A stretch of DNA of 40,296 bases from Bacillota bacterium (GCA_023400985.1 JAEXEN010000023.1:1-40296); one strand, 5' to 3'. Counted from the stretch's first letter, positions 22,952-32,302 are shown. Numbers and translations are program-made. Notes: generated by a model from the letters alone, not told the origin.

Positions 22952-23710
22952 TTACTGGTTCAATGCATTCTGCAGTTTCGAGCGGAATTTGAGCATCGCT
23001 TTGGAATGTATCTGCGAAGCGCGGCTCTCGGATACCCCGAGTATATGCGCGATCTCCTTGAGCGTAAGCTCTTCGTAATAATAGAGCGTGATCACAAGCC
23101 TCTCCTTTTCGGGAAGGCTTTCGATCATATCCCCGAGCATGCGTTTCATTTCCTTGCTCTCCAGGCGCTCCTCCGGCGTTTCGGACGTATCGGGTACCAC
23201 GGCGGCGACGCTCATTTCGCTCGACACCATTTCCTCAAAATGCAATACGTTAAAGGTATGCGTTTTATCGAGCAATTTTTGAAGCTCCTTTTCCTCCATG
23301 CCGAGATAATCCGCCACCTCGGAGTCGGTCGGCTCGCGCAAAAACTCCTTTTCGAGGCTCGAGTAGGCGTTGCTCACGGCTTGAATTTTCCTGCGGAGGC
23401 TCGACGGCGCCCAATCCTGACGGCGCATATGGTCGATGATCTCCCCGCGTATCCTAAGCTTCGCGTAGCTTTCAAATCGTATATCGCGCGTTACGTCGTA
23501 TTTGTTGATGGCGTCGATGAGACCAAGCACGCCGCAGCTCAAAAGGTCGTCGAAGTTGGAATACCCCTCGTAGGTGGGCATCAGACGGTAAACGATGCTT
23601 TTTACGAGGTAGAGATAATGCATGACGAGCTCGTTCTTAATTTCAAGCGAGCTGTCGCGCTTATACTTTTCCCACAACTTTTCCGCTGCGCCGCTGTTGA
23701 CCTCGGCCAT
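22952..23710 (-). CDS. sigD: Flagellar RNA polymerase sigma factor SigD (sigma-28/FliA)
   Basis: Directs transcription of late flagellar genes. The 252-residue product has region 2 (Y-S-N-F-D-D-L-L-S-C-G-V-L-G-L-I-D-A-I near residue 51), the sigma-28-type R-R-Q-D-W-A-P-S-S-L-R motif near 97, and region 4 helix-turn-helix (L-T-L-K-E-I-A-H-I-L-G-V-S-E-S-R-A-S-Q near 215). ATG 23710 with G-G-G-G-G-T-G is preferred to the TTG six codons upstream. Its antagonist FlgM is encoded downstream; a matching promoter is seen before flgF. Placement after flhG and before a swrB-like gene agrees with Bacillus. Confidence 0.95.
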   Translation of the reverse strand: MAEVNSGAAEKLWEKYKRDSSLEIKNELVMHYLYLVKSIVYRLMPTYEGYSNFDDLLSCGVLGLIDAINKYDVTRDIRFESYAKLRIRGEIIDHMRRQDWAPSSLRRKIQAVSNAYSSLEKEFLREPTDSEVADYLGMEEKELQKLLDKTHTFNVLHFEEMVSSEMSVAAVVPDTSETPEERLESKEMKRMLGDMIESLPEKERLVITLYYYEELTLKEIAHILGVSESRASQIHSKAMLKFRSKLQNALNQ

Positions 23711-23753
23711 ACTGCACCCCCGATACAAAAGGGAGATCGGACAAATTCTTGAA

Positions 23754-24404
23754 TCAGCCTTCCTCGCGTTCGGGCCGTTTCATCTGCCGCTTCATGATAA
23801 ATTTGCGGATGTAGGCGGATTCCGCGCCCGTAAGCTCGGTGAACTGCGCGCCTATCACATACGCGCCCTCTTTTTTCGCAAGCGGCTCACACCTTAAGAC
23901 CTCGGCTGAAAGCACCATGAAGCCCATATCGTCGAGCTCCATCTGCACGCTTATGCGCTTGCCGCGCGGAAGCCTTTCACGGCAGGAAAAGCATACGCCG
24001 CGCTCGCTCAAATTGATGGTCTCCGCGGGATAGCCCATGGCGATCTTGCTTTGCTCCCTGCCCTTTGGGCGCACCATGACGCTCAGTTTTATGGGCAGGC
24101 GGTAGAAGTAGCGCCTCTGTTCGCGCTCCACCTCGCCCGTCACCCTCAAAAGACACTGCGACGCGCCGTCGCGCATAAAAGTTTCCTCCACGGCGGCGTT
24201 TAAGGTGAACACGCCGTTAATGCGGAACGCCGAAAGCTTCACGCGTTCATCCGCCGCGATGATGAGCGGGCGGAGCCTGTACTCGGGCTGATCCACGATC
24301 AAAAGCTTTTCGCCTAAGACTTCCCGAACCACCGTTTTGGTTTGGATGCGTCCGACCTTCAATTCCAGCGCTTCGTTCGCTCGAATGAGATCCGTCAGTT
24401 TCAT
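23754..24404 (-). CDS. PilZ-domain c-di-GMP receptor, YcgR/MotI-like
   Basis: Two-domain protein: an N-terminal YcgR-type beta domain (residues 1-92) and a C-terminal PilZ domain with both c-di-GMP signatures, R-x-x-x-R (Arg98-Arg102 in R-R-Y-F-Y-R) and N-x-S-x-x-G (131-136). Such proteins slow or disengage the flagellar motor when c-di-GMP rises (YcgR in E. coli, MotI/YpfA in Bacillus). ATG 24404 overlaps the flhG stop (ATGA). In Bacillus motI is not in the flagellar operon, so the position couples motor braking to sigD expression. The c-di-GMP binding is inferred from intact motifs. Confidence 0.88.
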   Translation of the reverse strand: MKLTDLIRANEALELKVGRIQTKTVVREVLGEKLLIVDQPEYRLRPLIIAADERVKLSAFRINGVFTLNAAVEETFMRDGASQCLLRVTGEVEREQRRYFYRLPIKLSVMVRPKGREQSKIAMGYPAETINLSERGVCFSCRERLPRGKRISVQMELDDMGFMVLSAEVLRCEPLAKKEGAYVIGAQFTELTGAESAYIRKFIMKRQMKRPEREEG

Positions 24405-25261
24405 GCTTCACTCTCCCCCAGTCTGCCGAATAGGCGTTTGATGAAGCCGCTTATTCCCGGCGCATCCGCGACGGGATTCTGCAAAAAGCTCGCGGCGAGG
24501 CTGTCGAAGTTATACGCCGCCTTGCTGTTGGGATAGCTGATGAGCAAAGGGGTCTGCAGCTTGACGGCGCGCACCATGTTGTCGTCGCGCAAAATGTAAC
24601 CGAGCGGGTTTATGCTTACGCCGGTATACTTGCGCGCGATGCGGATGAAGCCCTCCAGAGCCGCCTCGGCCTCCTTGTCGGATTCCGCGCGGTTCACGAC
24701 GAGCTTAATGGACGGCCTCAGGTCACGCTTGCCGACGATTTTCACAAGCGCATAGGCGTCCATAAAGGAGGTAGGCTCCGGCGTCGTCACAAGCAGCGTT
24801 TCATGGCTTGCGCAGATAAGCCGGAGGATGTTTTCCGAAATGCCCGCGCCGGTATCGAAGATGATGCAGTCCGCGATATCGTCGAGGCACATGAGGTTCC
24901 GTATGATGCGCTGCAAATCGTGGTCGGAGAGGTTCAGAAGTTCCTCCACGCCCGAACCGCCCGATATGAACTGCACGCCGTAAAGCCCGCTCACGATCGC
25001 GTCGCGTATGTCCACGCGGTCTTTGATGACGTTTGAGAGGTCATACTTGGGCTTCACGCCGAGCATCACGTCGATGTTCGCCAGGCCGAAATCGGTATCC
25101 ACGATAAGCGGGCGCTTGTCGTGCCGCGCAAGCGCGATCGCAAAGTTCACCGCAACGCTCGACTTGCCGACCCCGCCCTTCGCGCTCGTCACGGTGATGA
25201 CGCGGATGGAAGAGTTTTTGGGAGGCTGCATCAGTTTTCTGAGATTTTTCGCCTGCTCCAT
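24401..25261 (-). CDS. flhG: Flagellar number/placement ATPase FlhG (MinD-like)
   Basis: ParA/MinD-type ATPase that works with FlhF to set flagellar number and place. The 286-residue product has the deviant Walker A K-G-G-V-G-K-S at residues 28-34, D-T-D-F-G-L-A-N-I-D near 56 and the switch II D-T-G-A-G near 136. The N-terminal L-R-K-L-M resembles the FlhF-activating helix. Its ATG shares one base with the flhF stop. The C-terminus carries an amphipathic stretch as expected for membrane binding. Confidence 0.93.
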   Translation of the reverse strand: MEQAKNLRKLMQPPKNSSIRVITVTSAKGGVGKSSVAVNFAIALARHDKRPLIVDTDFGLANIDVMLGVKPKYDLSNVIKDRVDIRDAIVSGLYGVQFISGGSGVEELLNLSDHDLQRIIRNLMCLDDIADCIIFDTGAGISENILRLICASHETLLVTTPEPTSFMDAYALVKIVGKRDLRPSIKLVVNRAESDKEAEAALEGFIRIARKYTGVSINPLGYILRDDNMVRAVKLQTPLLISYPNSKAAYNFDSLAASFLQNPVADAPGISGFIKRLFGRLGESEA

Positions 25262-26526
25262 TACGTACCTGTGCTTTCCAGGATGTTATCCACAGCCTTA
25301 TGCACATCGAAGCGCTCGATATCGTAGGGGACGTTCTGCCCCATGGTCACATAGGCGATGGGCTTTTGCGCGAGATACGCGATGTTGAGCACATTGCCCC
25401 ACGAAACCGTCTCGTCAAGCTTGGTCACCACAAGCTTCGCGGTCTTCAAAAACGCGAACTGATCCAAAAACGACTTGCAGGCGCTGAACCCCATGGAAGC
25501 GCTTACCGTTAAAAGTATCTCGTCGGCGCTAGACTGGTTCATGTACGCCTCGACCTCTTTTACGTACTCCTTGTTGACCATGCTCTTGCCCGCGGTGTCG
25601 ATGAGCACCACATCGCGGTCGTCGAGCTCGCTCAGCGCGTGTTCCATTTCCTCGGGCGAATAGAGGGTGTGGAGCGGAATATCCATGATTTCCGCGTAGG
25701 TCTTGATCTGCTCCTGCGCGGCGACGCGGTAGGTATCCGTGTTCACGAATCCAACCTTGAGGTTCTGATCGATCGTGAAAAGGCCCGCGAGCTTGACGAG
25801 CGTGGTGGTCTTTCCAACGCCCGTAGGCCCCACGAGCGCGATCACGTTCATGCGGTATTTCTTGAGGCGGATGGCCGCACTCTCGCCAAGCGCGTCTGCG
25901 ATGAGGCTCTGCGCCACGCGAAGGGGGTCTTCTCCGGCCCGCGCGGAAAGCTCCTGCGTCTGGCGGGCGATCTTTCGCGCAACGCTAAAATGCACGTCGT
26001 GCTCCACGAGCGTCTCGTAGATGCGCGTGACCTCGGCATTGAGCTTTTGCGGCGGTTTTTTCACGGCGGGCGCAGGTATGGGAGCGGACGCGTTTGCTTT
26101 TGCGGCGGCGCCCGAGGCGACCACCTTTATTTCGTTCAGGCGGTCGCAGATCTGCTTATGGTCGTCCGCGTCGTCTCTTTCCTGCTTCCCCTCGCGCGCA
26201 GCCACGAGCTTATCAAACTGCGCGGGCGTGAACGAAGGCTCCGTACTCATACGCGGGGCTGTCTTCACCGTTGTGACCGGCTGCGTGCCCTTTTCCGGCA
26301 CGGCCGCAATTTTTACGGGTTGTGCGGTTTTTTCGAGGAAACCGTGCTTTTCCGGCGCGATCTCGTAGGCAACCATCACCTCGATGAGCGGCTTTTTGAA
26401 CCAGCCCGAAACGCCCTTCTGCTTGAGCTCGCGGTTGGATAGAATGATCGCCTCCGGCCCGAGCTCGCGGCGTATTTTTTCCATGGCTTCGGACATATCC
26501 TTCACGATGTAGCTCTTCACAAACAT
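25261..26526 (-). CDS. flhF: Flagellar biosynthesis SRP-type GTPase FlhF
   Basis: SRP-family GTPase that marks the site of flagellar assembly. The 421-residue product has the FlhF N-terminus (V-K-S-Y-I-V-K-D-M-S-E-A-M), a variable basic linker (about 80-170), and the NG domain with G1 G-P-T-G-V-G-K-T-T near residue 232, G3 D-T-A-G near 312 and G4 T-K-L-D near 379. It follows flhA by three bases and overlaps flhG by one. Confidence 0.95.
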   Translation of the reverse strand: MFVKSYIVKDMSEAMEKIRRELGPEAIILSNRELKQKGVSGWFKKPLIEVMVAYEIAPEKHGFLEKTAQPVKIAAVPEKGTQPVTTVKTAPRMSTEPSFTPAQFDKLVAAREGKQERDDADDHKQICDRLNEIKVVASGAAAKANASAPIPAPAVKKPPQKLNAEVTRIYETLVEHDVHFSVARKIARQTQELSARAGEDPLRVAQSLIADALGESAAIRLKKYRMNVIALVGPTGVGKTTTLVKLAGLFTIDQNLKVGFVNTDTYRVAAQEQIKTYAEIMDIPLHTLYSPEEMEHALSELDDRDVVLIDTAGKSMVNKEYVKEVEAYMNQSSADEILLTVSASMGFSACKSFLDQFAFLKTAKLVVTKLDETVSWGNVLNIAYLAQKPIAYVTMGQNVPYDIERFDVHKAVDNILESTGT

Positions 26527-26529
26527 ATC

Positions 26530-28584
26530 TTAAATGCCCACCACCCCGTCTGAAAAAATCTCAACATCCCGTTCGAGCTCACTGTAGGAAAGCACCACAA
26601 GGTCGGTATCCATCTGGTCCACGATCTGTCTGAAAAAACGCCTGACGGCGGGAGCTGTGAGCACGATGGGCGACGAGCCGCCGCCGACCGAGCGCTCCAC
26701 CGCTTTTTTTGTGTTAAAGAGTATCTTTTGTATCTGCACGGGCTCGAGCGCCACGTACGCGCCGTGATCCGTCTGGCGGATGTTATCGGCGATGAGCTGC
26801 TCGAGCGCCGCGTCAAGCGTAATGACGCGCGCCTTGTTGTCCGGCACGAATTTGCGGCTGATAGCTCGTTTCAGGCCTTGCCGCACGTATTCTGTAAGTA
26901 TTTCGAGGTCGCGCGTGATGGTGCCGTAATCGCCCAGCACCTCCAAAATGGAGCTGATGTCGCGGATGGAAATTCCCTCGCGCAAAAGGTTGGCCAGCAC
27001 CTTCTGCACCTCGCCCACGGAAAAGAGCTTGGGCACAACCTCCTCCACGAGCGCGGGCTGCTGCGCCTTGAGGTTGTCGATGAGCACCTGCACCTGCTGG
27101 CGGCCCATGAGCTCATGTGCATGCTTTTTAATGACCTCCATAAGATGCGTGGCGATCACGGAAGGCGCGTCGATGGTGGTGTAGCCGTAGAGCTCCGCCT
27201 TTTCGCGCTCGCTCTCCGCGACCCAAAGCGCAGGGAGGCCGAACGCGGGGTCCACCGTTTCGATGCCGTCGATATCGTCGGCTTCCTCGGCGTCCGATGG
27301 GCGAAGCGCCATAAAATGATCGGGGATCACCTCGCCGCTCGCCACCTCGATGCCCTTGATCTTGACAGAGTAGCCGTTGGTGGGAAGCTGGATATTATCC
27401 CTCAGGCGCACAACGGGCACGATGATGCCGAGCTCCAGCGCGCATTGGCGGCGTATCATGACCACGCGGTCGAGAAGGTCGCCGCCCTGCGAGGCGTCTA
27501 CGAGCGATATAATGCCGTAGCCGAACTCCATTTCGATAAGGTCCACCTGCAGTAACGACGTGACGCTTTCCGGCTTGCGCTTTTCCTCGGCCACGGCGGC
27601 CGTTGCGGAGCCCGCTGCCGCAGCCTCCGCCTTTTTGCGGCTGTTGAGCGTATAATAGCCTGCCGCAGGAAGCCCCACCGCGAACAGAAGAAGCGGGAGC
27701 GTGGGCATGCCGGGCACGAAGCTGAGCATCGCAAGCATGCCGCCGATAACGAACAGCACCGAGGGCTTTCCGAAAAGCTGCGTCGTAAGCGTAGAGCTGA
27801 AGCTTTCGTTGTTGGACGAGCGCGTTACGATGATGCCCGACGCGGTGGAAACAAGGAGCGCGCTTATCTGGCTGACAAGGCCGTTGCCAATGGTGGCTCG
27901 GAAATACACGTCCACGGCTTCCTCGAAGGAAAGCACGTCTCCGGCAAGCCCCAATACGCCCGCCAGAATGCCGCCCACAAGGTTGACCACCACAATGAGG
28001 ATGCCGACGATGGCGTCGCCCTTGACGAACTTCGACGCGCCGTCCATAGAGCCGTAAAAGTCGGACTCACGCTGCACGTCGAGGCGGCGTTTCCTCGCCT
28101 GCTCCTCGGTGATGACGCCGGTGTTGAGGTCGGCGTCGATGGCCATCTGCTTGCCGGGCATGGCGTCGAGCGCGAACCTGGCCGCGACCTCCGCCACGCG
28201 TTCGGAACCCTTGGTGATGATCATGAACTGCATGATGATGATGATGACGAACACGACGATGCCGACGACGAGGTTGGAGCCTGCAACGATGCCGCCGAAC
28301 GCGTTGATGATACTTCCTGCCTGCCCGCCGTTGCCGATGATGAGGCGCGTCGCGTTGATGTTGAGCGCGATGCGGAAAAGCGTAAAGAGCAATAAGAGCG
28401 TCGGGAACGTGGAAAATTCGAGCGTCTCTTTGATGAAAAGCGACGTCAGAAGCACGATGAGCGACAGCGCCAGATTGATGATGAGGAATAGATCCAGAAC
28501 ATTCGGCGAAAGCGGGATGATGATGAGCAGCACGATCAAAAGCACCGAGACCGCGATGATGATATCAGTCGTTTTGATCTTCAT
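26530..28584 (-). CDS. flhA: Flagellar type III export gate protein FlhA
   Basis: Nonameric export-gate protein with eight N-terminal membrane helices (about residues 10-310) and a large cytoplasmic C-terminal domain that receives chaperone-substrate complexes. Signatures include L-F-R-I-A-L-N-I-N-A-T-R near residue 70 and the FHIPEP-like loop with A-M-P-G-K-Q-M-A-I-D-A-D near 141-152. The 684-residue length is normal. ATG 28584 with A-A-G-G-G-G eight bases upstream is preferred over a GTG three codons earlier that is too close to that site. Confidence 0.96.
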   Translation of the reverse strand: MKIKTTDIIIAVSVLLIVLLIIIPLSPNVLDLFLIINLALSLIVLLTSLFIKETLEFSTFPTLLLLFTLFRIALNINATRLIIGNGGQAGSIINAFGGIVAGSNLVVGIVVFVIIIIMQFMIITKGSERVAEVAARFALDAMPGKQMAIDADLNTGVITEEQARKRRLDVQRESDFYGSMDGASKFVKGDAIVGILIVVVNLVGGILAGVLGLAGDVLSFEEAVDVYFRATIGNGLVSQISALLVSTASGIIVTRSSNNESFSSTLTTQLFGKPSVLFVIGGMLAMLSFVPGMPTLPLLLFAVGLPAAGYYTLNSRKKAEAAAAGSATAAVAEEKRKPESVTSLLQVDLIEMEFGYGIISLVDASQGGDLLDRVVMIRRQCALELGIIVPVVRLRDNIQLPTNGYSVKIKGIEVASGEVIPDHFMALRPSDAEEADDIDGIETVDPAFGLPALWVAESEREKAELYGYTTIDAPSVIATHLMEVIKKHAHELMGRQQVQVLIDNLKAQQPALVEEVVPKLFSVGEVQKVLANLLREGISIRDISSILEVLGDYGTITRDLEILTEYVRQGLKRAISRKFVPDNKARVITLDAALEQLIADNIRQTDHGAYVALEPVQIQKILFNTKKAVERSVGGGSSPIVLTAPAVRRFFRQIVDQMDTDLVVLSYSELERDVEIFSDGVVGI

Positions 28585-28615
28585 TCCGTTCACCCCTTCC
28601 CCGTTAAATTCACAT

Positions 28616-29701
28616 TTACGCCCTTGCGCGGCGGTTGACGCGGTTCTTCATGCGGTAGACGTAAGCCAGTACCTCCGCGACCGCCTGATACATATCCTCT
28701 GGCACTTCCTGCCCGATATCGCAGAAGAAATACAGTCCGCGCGCAAGGGTCCTATCTTCCACCACCGAGATATTGAGCTCCTTTGCCCGCTCCTTGATCT
28801 TCTTCGCAAGGTAGTCCGTTCCCTTGGCGACCACCACGGGCGCCTTGTTGACGCTTTCCTTATAACTGAGTGCAACCGCGAAGTGCGTGGGGTTTGTGAT
28901 GACCACATCCGCCTCCGCGACCGCCTGCATCATGCGCGCGCCGCTCATCTGCCTTTGCTTTTGGCGGATACGGCTCTTGGTCTGCGGGTTTCCCTCGGTA
29001 AGCTTATATTCGTCGCGCAGCTCCTGCTTGGTCATACGAAGCTCCCGCTCGTAGCTCCACCACTGGTACAGATAGTCGAACGGCGCGAATACCGCAAGCG
29101 CGATGGCGAGCTTGAACGCCATGGAAAGGAGCATGTCCGCCGTCTGCGCCGCCGTGAATGCGGCGTCTCCCCGCATGAGCTGCGGCGTCTGCTGTATCTG
29201 CAGCATGTACTGGTCGTAGCCGACCTTCACTAGGATGCCGAGGCGGATAACGGACTTTAAAAGCTCCACGAGGGTTTTTCGCGAAAAGATGCGCTTGAAG
29301 CCTTCGATCATGCTGATTCGCGAAAACTTCGGCGCGGCCGCCTTGGTGGAGAACAAAAAACCCACCTGGAGATAGTTGAACACGAGTGCAGCTAAAAACG
29401 CCGCCGCAAGGGGTATCAAAAGGATGTACATCGTGCGGAGGACCGTTCCGCCCATAAGCGAGCGCATGGTCGCGATGTCGTAGCTTTTCGGAAGCGATGT
29501 GCCCGCGCCCAAAAAACCTTTCATTAGCCCCGTGAGCCCATCCACCATTACCGAACCGAACGCCGCGATCGCTACGAAAATGACCAGCAGCGAAAGCGCC
29601 GTAACAAGATCGTGGCTTTTGATGACCTGCCCGCGTTCCCTTGCGTCTCTTCGCTTTTTTGGTGTTGCCCTTTCGGTTTTTTCCCCGCTCTGCTGTGCCA
29701 T
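28616..29701 (-). CDS. flhB: Flagellar export switch protein FlhB
   Basis: Membrane protein that changes export specificity from rod/hook to filament substrates after self-cleavage. Four membrane helices occupy about residues 30-215. The self-cleaving N-P-T-H motif is intact near residue 270 (V-V-I-T-N-P-T-H-F-A-V-A). The N-terminus E-K-T-E-R-A-T-P-K-K-R-R is the family signature. Length 361 is normal. Its ATG shares a base with the fliR stop. Confidence 0.96.
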   Translation of the reverse strand: MAQQSGEKTERATPKKRRDARERGQVIKSHDLVTALSLLVIFVAIAAFGSVMVDGLTGLMKGFLGAGTSLPKSYDIATMRSLMGGTVLRTMYILLIPLAAAFLAALVFNYLQVGFLFSTKAAAPKFSRISMIEGFKRIFSRKTLVELLKSVIRLGILVKVGYDQYMLQIQQTPQLMRGDAAFTAAQTADMLLSMAFKLAIALAVFAPFDYLYQWWSYERELRMTKQELRDEYKLTEGNPQTKSRIRQKQRQMSGARMMQAVAEADVVITNPTHFAVALSYKESVNKAPVVVAKGTDYLAKKIKERAKELNISVVEDRTLARGLYFFCDIGQEVPEDMYQAVAEVLAYVYRMKNRVNRRARA

Positions 29702-30492
29702 TACGCCGCTCCCGCCAACCCGCGTATCATATAATCGACGGAGTTGAACATCTCTCTAAAAATATCCTGCGTAAAGTTCACATACACCGGCAGTATCGCT
29801 AAAAGCACCAAAAAGCCTAAGATGATCTTGAGCGGTATCCCCACTACGAAGATGTTGAGCTGCGGGGTGGTCCTAACCACAAAGCCCATGAATACCTCCG
29901 CGATAAGTCCCGCCGCCACGATCGGCATGGCGATGTTGATTACGAGCCCGAACGAAAGGGCGAACACCTCGAGCGCGCTGTACCCGAGCATGGGGTTTAA
30001 CGTCACCTCACCGACGGGGATGTTGCGGAAGGTGGAAAGCAAAATATAGATGAGCTGCTGATGGGCGTCCACCGCGAAAAACGCCGCGAGCAGCACGATG
30101 TAGAGAAAGTTGCCCATCATGGGAACGCTTAGGTTGCTTTGCGCGTCGAGCACGTTCACCATACCGAAGCCCATCTGCATGTCGATGGCCTGACCGGCCG
30201 TCTGCGTGAGCGAGAAAAAGAGCGTGGTCACATATCCGAGCACCAGACCAAACAAAAGCTCTTTCACGCACAGAAGCATGTAATCGAGCGTACCGTCATA
30301 TTCCAAAACCGGAATATTCTCCCACGTGGCGTACAAAACGCCCGTGAGCGCCACGCACAGCATGATCTTCACCATGTTGGGCAGGTTCTTCCGTCCGAAG
30401 ATGGGCGAGGAAAACACGAGCGCGCTGATGCGCAGGAGCACCAGCAGAAAATAGTCCGCGTGGTTGGCGATGGCATAAACGAGTTCTTCCAT
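29701..30492 (-). CDS. fliR: Flagellar export gate protein FliR
   Basis: Integral membrane component of the FliPQR export channel; 263 residues with about six hydrophobic segments. Family features include R-I-S-A-L-V-F-S-S-P-I-F-G near residue 22 and Q-M-G-F-G-M-V-N-V-L-D near 106. An A-A-G-G-G-A site precedes ATG 30492. The stop codon overlaps the flhB start. In some Clostridia fliR and flhB are fused; here they remain separate. Confidence 0.95.
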   Translation of the reverse strand: MEELVYAIANHADYFLLVLLRISALVFSSPIFGRKNLPNMVKIMLCVALTGVLYATWENIPVLEYDGTLDYMLLCVKELLFGLVLGYVTTLFFSLTQTAGQAIDMQMGFGMVNVLDAQSNLSVPMMGNFLYIVLLAAFFAVDAHQQLIYILLSTFRNIPVGEVTLNPMLGYSALEVFALSFGLVINIAMPIVAAGLIAEVFMGFVVRTTPQLNIFVVGIPLKIILGFLVLLAILPVYVNFTQDIFREMFNSVDYMIRGLAGAA

Positions 30493-30502
30493 AAGGTATC
30501 CC

Positions 30503-30769
30503 TTAATGGAGCGACTGCACGTAGTCGAAAATACGGTATGTAAAATCCGACAGGCTCGTCAATATGAACCCGCCGAATATAACGATCGCAAGAAAAATGG
30601 CGATGATCTTCGGAACAAACGAAAGCGTCTGTTCGTTGATCTGGGTCGTCGCCTGAAAGATGGAGATGATGACGCCTACCACCATGCCCGTGATAAGCAT
30701 GGGCGCGGAAACCGTGAGCACCGTCGTGATCGCGTCCTGTAAGACCTTGATGATCTCGGTCTGGGTCAT
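30503..30769 (-). CDS. fliQ: Flagellar export gate protein FliQ
   Basis: Small (88 aa) two-helix membrane protein of the FliPQR channel. Hydrophobic hairpin helices lie at about residues 16-38 and 52-76; the conserved S-I-F-Q-A-T-T-Q-I-N-E-Q-T-L-S-F-V-P-K near 35-53 is diagnostic. A strong A-A-G-G-G-A-G site precedes ATG 30769. It lies between fliP and fliR as usual. Confidence 0.95.
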   Translation of the reverse strand: MTQTEIIKVLQDAITTVLTVSAPMLITGMVVGVIISIFQATTQINEQTLSFVPKIIAIFLAIVIFGGFILTSLSDFTYRIFDYVQSLH

Positions 30770-30784
30770 GGCTTCTCCCTTTCG

Positions 30785-31603
30785 TTAATTAAAGCTTGTA
30801 ATAAGTGTCTTCACCGTGAGCGTCCAGCCGTCCACCATAACGAATAGCAAAAGCTTGAACGGCAGGGAGATGACCGTCGGCGGCAGCATCATCATGCCCA
30901 TCGCCATGAGCGTGCTCGCCACCACCATGTCGATGACGATGAACGGTATGTAGAGGAAAAAGCCTATCTCAAAGCCGTGCTTGATCTCGCTCGTGATGAA
31001 CGCCGGTATGAGCGTGGTATTTTTGATCTCGTCAAGGTCGTCCACCGTGCTGCCCTGCCCGGAAGCGTCCATGAAAAACTTGAGATCGCTTTCATAGGTC
31101 TGCGCGAGCATGAAGCTGCGTATGGGCTCCATGGCTCTTTCGCCCGCCTCTTCCTGCGTGATCTCGCCCTTCACATACGGCTCGTAGGCCGTTTCCTTGA
31201 TGGTATCGAGGGTGGGCGTCATGATAAAAAGCGTGATGAAAAGCGCGAGGCCTATGAGCACCTGATTGGGCGGCATCTGCTGCATGCCGAGACCGTTTCG
31301 AACGAGTGAAAGCACGATCACGATGCGCGTGAAGCATGTGAGCATGATGAGGATGGATGGCAAAAGCGTGAGCACCGTAAGCATGACGAGGATTTCCACG
31401 CTTTCGCTGCGATCGCCCAAAATGCCGCCGAAGAGGCCTTCTTCCTCCGTAGGGCCGGACACTTCCGACGCGTCGCTATCAGGCAGCACCGAACAACCTG
31501 CCAAAAGAAGCACCGTAAGCACCGCGAGAAGCACGACGAGCGTCCGCTTGAGCACGCGCTTATTTTTCTCGATCAGAAGCTTTGCGCGAAGCTCGTTCAT
31601 CAT
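30785..31603 (-). CDS. fliP: Flagellar export gate protein FliP with lipobox-like signal peptide
   Basis: Core channel protein of the flagellar export gate; 272 residues. The mature part has the FliP signature M-L-T-C-F-T-R-I-V-I-V-L near residue 85 and M-G-M-M-M-L-P-P near 236. FliP is made with a cleaved signal peptide in many bacteria; here the hydrophobic leader ends L-L-L-A-G-C with Cys37 and a Ser/Asp/Glu-rich spacer follows, which fits a lipoprotein signal rather than the usual one. Start ATG 31603 overlaps the fliO stop (ATGA), with A-A-G-G-G-C upstream. Confidence 0.95.
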   Translation of the reverse strand: MMNELRAKLLIEKNKRVLKRTLVVLLAVLTVLLLAGCSVLPDSDASEVSGPTEEEGLFGGILGDRSESVEILVMLTVLTLLPSILIMLTCFTRIVIVLSLVRNGLGMQQMPPNQVLIGLALFITLFIMTPTLDTIKETAYEPYVKGEITQEEAGERAMEPIRSFMLAQTYESDLKFFMDASGQGSTVDDLDEIKNTTLIPAFITSEIKHGFEIGFFLYIPFIVIDMVVASTLMAMGMMMLPPTVISLPFKLLLFVMVDGWTLTVKTLITSFN

Positions 31604-32193
31604 GCGTCGCCCTTCGTATCGTCCTCGATGGAATCTTTCAGGATCTCCTGAAATTCGGGCTTGCGGTTCATGCCCGCCGCGCCCGAGCCGTAGCGCGCGC
31701 TGCGCCGCTGCTCTATCTCTTTAAGGAGCGCGTCAAGATCGTCCTCTTTCGCCGCGGGTGCTTTCCCCGCCTTCGCGCGCGGCCGGAACAGTGAAAAGCC
31801 CTCCTTTTTGCCGTTAAAAAGGCTCATGATCCCCGGTACCCCCTTCGCGAATTGCTTTTGTTCCGCTTCCTCCGGCTCGAGTTCCTTGAGATCTTCGCGA
31901 TCAAGCTCGGCAATAAGCCCAATGTTTTGCCCAGTTACGCCGATCAGATAATATTTGTTCTTGGTTTCCAAAAGAACGACGCTCTTGTCCTTCGCGAGCA
32001 CCACCCGCTCCCTCACGCGCATGTGCGCGGCTCTCGTGAGGCCGCCGCTTTTTTTGCCGATATAACGCGTAGCGTAATAAGCGAGCAAAAGCACAGCCAA
32101 AAGCACGGCGATGAGCCCCAGCGTAGGGCCGAAATTATCCTGCAGCACGAGCGCCAACTGCCTCGGCGCATTTTCCATTGCGCTTACGATCAA
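31600..32193 (-). CDS. fliO: Flagellar export accessory protein FliO
   Basis: Chaperone for FliP assembly. The product has one membrane segment (G-L-I-A-V-L-L-A-V-L-L-L-A near residue 22) followed by a basic motif and the FliO beta domain (R-V-V-L-A-K-D-K-S-V-V-L-L near 62), then a charged tail. The start is best placed at TTG 32193, seven bases after C-C-C-T-C-C on the plus strand (G-G-A-G-G-G on the coding strand); ATG 32178 has no site, and the longer frame to 32271 lacks one too. It follows fliE directly, which is unusual because fliF to fliN normally lie between. Confidence 0.85.
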   Translation of the reverse strand: MIVSAMENAPRQLALVLQDNFGPTLGLIAVLLAVLLLAYYATRYIGKKSGGLTRAAHMRVRERVVLAKDKSVVLLETKNKYYLIGVTGQNIGLIAELDREDLKELEPEEAEQKQFAKGVPGIMSLFNGKKEGFSLFRPRAKAGKAPAAKEDDLDALLKEIEQRRSARYGSGAAGMNRKPEFQEILKDSIEDDTKGDA

Positions 32194-32302
32194 GAAAATA
32201 CCCTCCGATAAGAGAAAATGCCCCGGCGGCACGTCCTGCGCCGCCGATACGCGCGAAGATACGCCAGCCAAAGCATTATGCTCTTTTTAGATGCATGCCG
32301 CA

